The position numbers were made by a program, and so were the translations under genes. The notes beneath the pieces are model-generated. The model had not been told where the DNA came from and did no database searches. It was given only the letters and a program-made list of their open reading frames with translations. DNA of 64,000 nucleotides from Candidatus Nitrotoga sp. MKT. Lineage in GTDB: Bacteria > Pseudomonadota > Gammaproteobacteria > Burkholderiales > Gallionellaceae. The stretch lies in assembly GCA_003402345.1 (NCBI GenBank), contig QFXH01000004.1, forward strand, positions 124,001 to 188,000, given 5' to 3'. Every line of letters begins with the position of its first letter. The stretch's first letter is position 1. Of this stretch, positions 58,610 to 64,000 are shown piece by piece.

Positions 58610-58980
58610 TATGCTTATACTTCCCGATAACGCGTATTGGCTAACGGAAAACGGGATGCGAATTCCCCGTGAGTGTGGAGCAGGCAACAATGCCGCCGCC
58701 CCGTTCCAACGCAATCCGGTTAATGTCACTCACCGGAAGAAGCAGTGATAGTAATTGATTTGCGCGCTCAAAGCACCTGTAGATTTTTTTCGTGTCGCCC
58801 CTATAACAAAATTGGCGGCACCTGTTAAGTATTAACAAGCTAATAACGAGAACAATATTTTGAACAACCGTCAGCATCGCTACATCAGCATTGTTTGCAC
58901 GGCTCTTATTCCCTTTCTCGCGCGCGGTTAACCGTGTGTAGACTTGTTCTGCCCGTGTTAGAGCGCGGGAGAAAATATAA
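58610..58980 (+). promoter_or_regulatory. Divergent rluC-rne intergenic region, probable rne 5' leader
   Basis: This 371-bp region contains no supported gene. It has hairpin candidates: TCCGGT (58715-58720) with ACCGGA (58732-58737), and a CCCG/CGGG pair just before the GGGAGA ribosome site of rne. In other proteobacteria rne is autoregulated through a long structured leader; a similar role here is inferred, not shown. Confidence 0.5.
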
Positions 58981-61419
58981 ATGAAACGCATGTTATTCAA
59001 TGCGACACAAGCGGAAGAACTCCGTGTCGCCATTGTCGATGGTCAAAAATTGATCGACCTCGACATTGAATCCGCTGGCAAAGAACAACGCAAAAGTAAT
59101 ATATACAAGGCCATAATTACCCGTATCGAACCCAGCCTGGAAGCAGCTTTCGTCGAATATGGCGGCAACCGCCACGGTTTCCTGCCATTCAAAGAAGTTT
59201 CCCCCATTAATTATCTGAATCAAGAAGGTAGCGGTCGCCCCAGCATCAAAGAAGCATTACGCGAAGGTCAAGAACTGCTTATCCAGGTAGAGAAAGACGA
59301 ACGCGGCAATAAAGGAGCCGCACTCACTACTTATATTAGTCTAGCTGGCCGCTACATTGTGCTGATGCCCAATAATCCCAGCGGTGGTGGCGTATCTCGC
59401 CGTGTCGAAGGTGAAGAGCGCAATGAACTGCGCGACATCCTGTCACAATTGGAAGTGCCGCAAGGTGCAAGTATCATTGCGCGCACCGCCGGAATTGGCC
59501 GCAATTTGGAAGAGCTGCAATGGGATCTTAACTACCTCAAACAATTGTGGGATGCCATCGAAAGCGCGGCAAAAACCGAAAAGGCACCATCGCTGATCTA
59601 CCTCGAGAGTAGCCTGGTGGTGCGCGCCATACGCGACTATTTCCACCCTGAAATCGGTGAAATTTTAGTCGATACAAACGATATCTATCAGCAAGCACGG
59701 GCTTTTATGAGCACGGTTATGCCAAACAATGTCCATGTAATCAAACGATACCAAGATGACGTACCTTTGTTCTCGCGCTTTCAGGTTGAACACCAGATTG
59801 AATCGGCGCATGCACGCCAAGTAAATCTCCCCTCCGGAGGTGCCATTGTAATTGACCATACCGAGGCACTCACCGCAATCGATATTAACTCAGCACGCGC
59901 CACGCGCGGCGCTGATATAGAGTCGACCGCGCTCAATACCAATCTGGAAGCTGCTGAAGAAATTGCACGGCAGATGCGCTTGCGTGACTTAGGTGGTCTG
60001 ATCGTGATTGATTTTATTGACATGGAAAACACCCGCAACCAGCGGGAAGTAGAAAATCGCCTACGCGATGCCTTGCATTATGACCGTGCACGTGTGCAGA
60101 CTGGAAAAATATCGCGCTTCGGTCTGCTGGAGCTTTCGCGCCAGCGCCTGCAACCCAGTCTGGAAGAAACCAGTCATACACCTTGTCCTAGATGTAACGG
60201 CATTGGTCATATCCGAGGCATCGAATCTTCCGCCTTACACATCCTGCGTATCATTCGGGAAGAAGCGATGAAAGAACACAGTGCCGCCATCCATGTGCAA
60301 GTGCCATTAGATGTCGCCACCTTCCTGCTTAATGAGAAGCGTACTGAAATCCACCAAATCGAATCGCGGCTAAAGGTTGTTATTACGCTGATTCCAAATG
60401 CGAATATGGAAACCCCGCACTATACCGTGACCCGTTTGCGCCAAGACGACATGACCGTCGAAAACCTACAGGCCAGCTACAAATTGGTGGCGGCACCAGA
60501 AGCAAGCCATGTTATTGCCAAAGCCGCGCAAGCGACTAAACCGCAACGCCCCCAAGCTGTAGTTCAAGGTGTCACGCCACCACAGCCAGCACCCATGCGG
60601 GCAGTCCGGGGGGCGACGCAACCTTCTATTTTCACCAAGCTGATAGGCTGGTTTAAATCACTAGGTACAGAAGAAGCCCCCGAAAAACTGATCACAAAAC
60701 CATACGTCAATAACTCACCTCGGCGTGATCGAGAAAACCGTAACTCAAATGGTAACCGCCCGGATAATAATCGACCCGAAGGCAACCGTCAGCGCAATAA
60801 CCAACGTCGTGACCGTGAAGAAACTCATCCACGCATAGATAAATCTATGCAATCGGTATCTAAAACACAGGAACCGCGCACTGCACGCACGCCTCGGCCA
60901 CCACGCGTACCAGCTGAAGCAGCGGTATTGGAAAGCATAGCAAAAGTTGTACCTGTAGCGACTGAACCGGCGGAAGAACATAGTCAAAGCACGGGACGTA
61001 AGCGTGGTCGGCGCGGTGGCCAGCGCGAACGCGAACGGCGTGATCAGCAAGCAGCTGGGCAACTACCCGTTGAGCAGCCTATTCTGACCGAAATTACACC
61101 TATTGCTGTAACGAATGCCGTTGAAACCACACGCCACAGCGAATCTGCTGAGCCACAAAATATTCAGAATATAGAACCGCGCCAACTTCCTGTTGAGCAG
61201 GTAACTACATCAATTCAGGCTAACCCTGCATCCAATGGCAGCGGGTTAATACAGATCGAAACCGACGCAGCCAAACGTTCCTCAGCGGCAGCCGCCGCTG
61301 TCCAAATTGAAAATGCGCCGCCAACGTCACGTCGCCGCTCACGCCCACGTGAAATTTACAGTACGGAAAACAACGAGCCGCTGGTACAAATCGAGACTCA
61401 ACAAACTTCGAATTTATAG
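58981..61419 (+). CDS. rne: Ribonuclease E
   Basis: An 812-residue endoribonuclease. The catalytic half (about 1-510) has the S1 domain ([20 protein letters not shown]), the DNase I-like metal site in [20 protein letters not shown] and [19 protein letters not shown], and the zinc-link [12 protein letters not shown]. The C-terminal half (about 530-812) is disordered, with Arg/Asn-rich stretches and repeated proline-rich segments expected to bind RNA and degradosome partners. It starts mRNA decay and processes rRNA and tRNA. A strong terminator follows. Confidence 0.97.
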   Translation: MKRMLFNATQAEELRVAIVDGQKLIDLDIESAGKEQRKSNIYKAIITRIEPSLEAAFVEYGGNRHGFLPFKEVSPINYLNQEGSGRPSIKEALREGQELLIQVEKDERGNKGAALTTYISLAGRYIVLMPNNPSGGGVSRRVEGEERNELRDILSQLEVPQGASIIARTAGIGRNLEELQWDLNYLKQLWDAIESAAKTEKAPSLIYLESSLVVRAIRDYFHPEIGEILVDTNDIYQQARAFMSTVMPNNVHVIKRYQDDVPLFSRFQVEHQIESAHARQVNLPSGGAIVIDHTEALTAIDINSARATRGADIESTALNTNLEAAEEIARQMRLRDLGGLIVIDFIDMENTRNQREVENRLRDALHYDRARVQTGKISRFGLLELSRQRLQPSLEETSHTPCPRCNGIGHIRGIESSALHILRIIREEAMKEHSAAIHVQVPLDVATFLLNEKRTEIHQIESRLKVVITLIPNANMETPHYTVTRLRQDDMTVENLQASYKLVAAPEASHVIAKAAQATKPQRPQAVVQGVTPPQPAPMRAVRGATQPSIFTKLIGWFKSLGTEEAPEKLITKPYVNNSPRRDRENRNSNGNRPDNNRPEGNRQRNNQRRDREETHPRIDKSMQSVSKTQEPRTARTPRPPRVPAEAAVLESIAKVVPVATEPAEEHSQSTGRKRGRRGGQRERERRDQQAAGQLPVEQPILTEITPIAVTNAVETTRHSESAEPQNIQNIEPRQLPVEQVTTSIQANPASNGSGLIQIETDAAKRSSAAAAAVQIENAPPTSRRRSRPREIYSTENNEPLVQIETQQTSNL

Positions 61420-61460
61420 TTACACCAGTAACACTGCACCGATCGTGCAAAATAAAAAAT

Positions 61461-61498
61461 AATAAAGCCGCGCGATACAATAGCTGCGCGGCTTTATT
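61461..61498. terminator. Rho-independent terminator between rne and the phosphatase gene
   Basis: A 13-bp stem (AATAAAGCCGCGC / GCGCGGCTTTATT) with a 12-base loop lies 42 bp after rne. It should serve rne and, being symmetric, could also end minus-strand transcription of the phosphatase gene. Confidence 0.88.
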
Positions 61499-61552
61499 AT
61501 TTCCTTACATTATTTAACATCAAAAACATACGCAACAACACTACCCACCACT

Positions 61553-62032
61553 TTACATTAGGGTCTTCTGAATATGCCGTAACAAACCGTCTGACGCATC
61601 CTCCACCATATCAAGTACACGCTCGAAACCATCTACTTCACCATAATATGGATCGGGAACTTCACGCTCATTATGTCGGCTCGCATATTCCAAAAATAAT
61701 CCCAAACGCCCTCGCTCCCTCACCGGGCATAAACGTTGCAAAATGCCAAGATTGGCATCGTCCATCGCCAGCACATAATCAAAACGAGTAAAATCGGCAA
61801 CCTCAACCTGTCGTCCACGCAACATACTCATGTTATATCCGCGCTGCAATGCAGCACGCTGAGTTCGCGGATCCGGCGGATTGCCAATATGATAATCATG
61901 CGTACCTACCGAATCAATCAGGATATGCTGTGCCAACCCCGCTTCCTCAACGCGTGCGCGGAACACCGCTTCAGCGGTGGGTGATCGACAGATATTTCCC
62001 ATGCAGCAAAATAAAACGCTAATTTTTTTCAA
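61553..62032 (-). CDS. Low-molecular-weight protein tyrosine phosphatase
   Basis: A 159-residue enzyme with the CX5R phosphate loop CMGNICR (Cys10 to Arg16) in VLFCCMGNICRSPTAEAVF and the general-acid aspartate in EVPDPYYGEVDGFERVLDM. It is a cytoplasmic tyrosine phosphatase. Stand-alone genes of this type are often of unknown target; no exopolysaccharide kinase gene is adjacent. It lies between rne and uvrB, convergent with rne. Confidence 0.93.
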   Translation of the reverse strand: MKKISVLFCCMGNICRSPTAEAVFRARVEEAGLAQHILIDSVGTHDYHIGNPPDPRTQRAALQRGYNMSMLRGRQVEVADFTRFDYVLAMDDANLGILQRLCPVRERGRLGLFLEYASRHNEREVPDPYYGEVDGFERVLDMVEDASDGLLRHIQKTLM

Positions 62033-62093
62033 TTATTCTACTCATTACAATAAAAAACGTATTGTAATGCATCAGTAATTCAAATTCTCTAAC

Positions 62094-64000
62094 TCAAAGT
62101 GGGGACATAAATATACCCTCCCGCAGCTTCTTCAATTGGTCGCGCAATTCACTGGCACGCTCAAATTCAAGGTTTTTCGCTGCCTGAAGCATTTCTTTTT
62201 CCAACCGTTTAATTTCCTTGGCAAGGTCACGTTCACTCATCGCCAAGTATTTTTCCTGGTCTTGTTCAATTTTTAGTTGCTTACGAGCAGCATCCGGCTC
62301 ATAACTGCCCTCAATAATGTCCTTGATACGCTTCTGCACACCTTGAGGAACAATACCGTGCAGTTCATTATGAAACAGCTGCTTGCTCCGCCTGCGCTCG
62401 GTTTCGTCGATAGCACGGCGCATCGAATTGGTAACTTTATCAGCGTAAAGTATTGCACTACCATTAATATGGCGCGCAGCGCGGCCTATGGTTTGAATGA
62501 GCGCACGCTCCGAACGCAAAAAACCCTCCTTGTCAGCATCAAGTATCGCTACCAGCGACACCTCTGGGATGTCCAACCCCTCGCGCAGCAAATTAATACC
62601 GACCAGCACGTCAAACATGCCCAAACGTAGATCACGGATGATTTCCACCCGCTCAACGGTCTCAATATCTGAATGCAGGTAACGCACTTTAATACCGTGC
62701 TCAGAAAAATATTCAGTTAGATCTTCCGACATGCGTTTGGTCAGCGTGGTGACCAGCACTCGCTCGCCCTTGGCGGTGCGCAGATTAACCTCAGACATCA
62801 AATCATCCACCTGATGTGTGGCCGGCCGCACTTCAATTTGCGGATCAACCAATCCAGTCGGACGCACCAATTGTTCCACCACTTGCCCCGTATGCTCAGC
62901 CTCAAAAACAGCCGGTGTAGCAGAAACAAATATGGATTGACGCATTACACGTTCAAATTCATCAAAACGTAGCGGACGGTTATCCAGCGCGGATGGCATT
63001 CGGAAACCGTAGTTAACCAGATTTTCCTTGCGCGCCCGATCACCTTTGTACATGCCGCCGATCTGCGGGATGGTCACGTGGCTTTCGTCTATAAACATCA
63101 GCGCATCGGGCGGCAGATAATCAATCAGCGTAGGGGGCGGTTCACCTGCCTTGCGTCCAGACAAATGGCGCGAATAATTTTCGATGCCTTTGCAGAAACC
63201 GATTTCATTCAGCATTTCCAGATCGTGGCGAGTACGCTGTTCGATACGCTGCGCTTCCACCAATTTATGCTCGCGCTGAAAGAAATCTATGCGTTCAGCC
63301 AACTCAACCTTGATGGTTTCTATGGCTTGCAATGTGGTGCTACGCGGCGTGACGTAATGACTGGACGGGTACACGGTAAAACGCGGCACGCGATTAATGA
63401 TGTGACCGGTAAGTGGATCAAATAACGACAAGCTTTCCACTTCATCGTCAAACATCGTCAGTCGCAATGCATGTTCGCTATTTTCTGCCGGAAAAATGTC
63501 GATTACATCGCCGCGCACCCGAAAATGCCCATGTGAAAAATCTACATCATTACGCTCATACTGCATCTCTGTAAGACGCTTGATTGCGTCTTGCCGTACT
63601 AATTTCTCGTGCTCACGCAGGTGTAAAATCATGCCGTGATAATCTACCGGATCGCCGATACCATAGATTGCCGAGACGGTGGCCACAATCACTACGTCCT
63701 GTCGCTCCAGCAGGGATTTGGTAGCCGACAAGCGCATCTGCTCGATCTGCTCATTTATGCTGGAATCTTTCTCAATAAACATATCACGTGACGGAACATA
63801 TGCCTCTGGCTGGTAGTAATCATAATAAGAAACGAAATATTCCACTGCGTTCTCAGGAAAGAAGTCCCGCATTTCAGAATACAGTTGCGCCGCCAATGTC
63901 TTATTTGGTGCCATGATGATGGCTGGTCGCCCCAATTGGGCGACAACGTTCGCCATAGTGAATGTTTTACCGGAGCCCGTCACACCAAGCAGTGTTTGAA
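62094..64000 (-). CDS. uvrB: UvrABC system protein B (5' end beyond window)
   Basis: The frame is open to the window edge; the first visible residues are [20 protein letters not shown], the Walker A region. Present are [20 protein letters not shown], the beta-hairpin [18 protein letters not shown], helicase motifs ending [20 protein letters not shown] and the C-terminal UVR domain [20 protein letters not shown]. About 30 N-terminal residues lie outside. It verifies damage in nucleotide excision repair with UvrA and UvrC. Confidence 0.97.
   Translation of the reverse strand, partial: QTLLGVTGSGKTFTMANVVAQLGRPAIIMAPNKTLAAQLYSEMRDFFPENAVEYFVSYYDYYQPEAYVPSRDMFIEKDSSINEQIEQMRLSATKSLLERQDVVIVATVSAIYGIGDPVDYHGMILHLREHEKLVRQDAIKRLTEMQYERNDVDFSHGHFRVRGDVIDIFPAENSEHALRLTMFDDEVESLSLFDPLTGHIINRVPRFTVYPSSHYVTPRSTTLQAIETIKVELAERIDFFQREHKLVEAQRIEQRTRHDLEMLNEIGFCKGIENYSRHLSGRKAGEPPPTLIDYLPPDALMFIDESHVTIPQIGGMYKGDRARKENLVNYGFRMPSALDNRPLRFDEFERVMRQSIFVSATPAVFEAEHTGQVVEQLVRPTGLVDPQIEVRPATHQVDDLMSEVNLRTAKGERVLVTTLTKRMSEDLTEYFSEHGIKVRYLHSDIETVERVEIIRDLRLGMFDVLVGINLLREGLDIPEVSLVAILDADKEGFLRSERALIQTIGRAARHINGSAILYADKVTNSMRRAIDETERRRSKQLFHNELHGIVPQGVQKRIKDIIEGSYEPDAARKQLKIEQDQEKYLAMSERDLAKEIKRLEKEMLQAAKNLEFERASELRDQLKKLREGIFMSPL

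Overview
The window is a mostly housekeeping stretch of a betaproteobacterial chromosome, most likely order Nitrosomonadales and possibly Gallionellaceae-like. This rests on gene order and family types: a proteobacterial-type gshA, a reduced regulatory PTS (EIIA-HPr-EI with no sugar permease), an msrB-yciB-yciI-bolA-parvulin run, a divergent rluC/rne pair, the long rpsB-to-rnhB envelope cluster and an XrtH exosortase pair. The taxonomic call is an inference from gene content and was not checked by any search.

Layout. 1-3.4 kb: the end of glgB, pgi and an HD-GYP protein (glycogen and sugar-phosphate metabolism, c-di-GMP). 3.6-9.1 kb, minus strand: a cation efflux pair (exchanger plus DmeF), murJ and a large FAD dehydrogenase. 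9.5-22.2 kb, plus strand: the XrtH pair, recJ, an MgtC/DUF4010 protein, prfB with its programmed frameshift, a DUF3301 protein, bcp, phoH, the msrB-to-parvulin run and recQ. 22.3-27.2 kb, minus strand: ptsI-ptsH-EIIA, apbE and gshA. 27.3-28.9 kb: the ABC-F gene ybiT. 28.9-31.3 kb: a small decayed defence island holding three antitoxin fragments, a perfect palindromic operator, an intact HEPN/Abi-like gene and a type ISP restriction-modification remnant. 31.3-38.2 kb: an Smr protein, trxB, mltB, a GlrK-lipoprotein-GlrR sigma54 signalling operon and tRNA-Lys(CUU).

38.5-52.6 kb, all minus strand, is the classic cluster rpsB-tsf-pyrH-frr-uppS-cdsA-dxr-rseP-bamA-skp-lpxD-fabZ-lpxA-lpxB-rnhB. It couples translation factors, isoprenoid and phospholipid precursors, lipid A synthesis and outer-membrane protein assembly. 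52.7-55.7 kb is an insertion-sequence graveyard around an unusual TusE/DsrC-like gene. An IS3-family element sits inside an IS30-family transposase gene with a recoverable 4-bp target duplication, and an inverted fragment of a second IS3 copy lies on the other side of tusE. 55.7-64 kb: mobA, an ankyrin protein, rluC, rne, a low-molecular-weight phosphatase and uvrB, which runs off the end.

No complete undescribed system stands out. The best leads are the HEPN/Abi-like gene in its decayed island, the head-to-head antitoxin chimera with its operator, the DsrC-family protein lacking its terminal cysteine, and the nested IS with a frame break shared by both IS3 copies.
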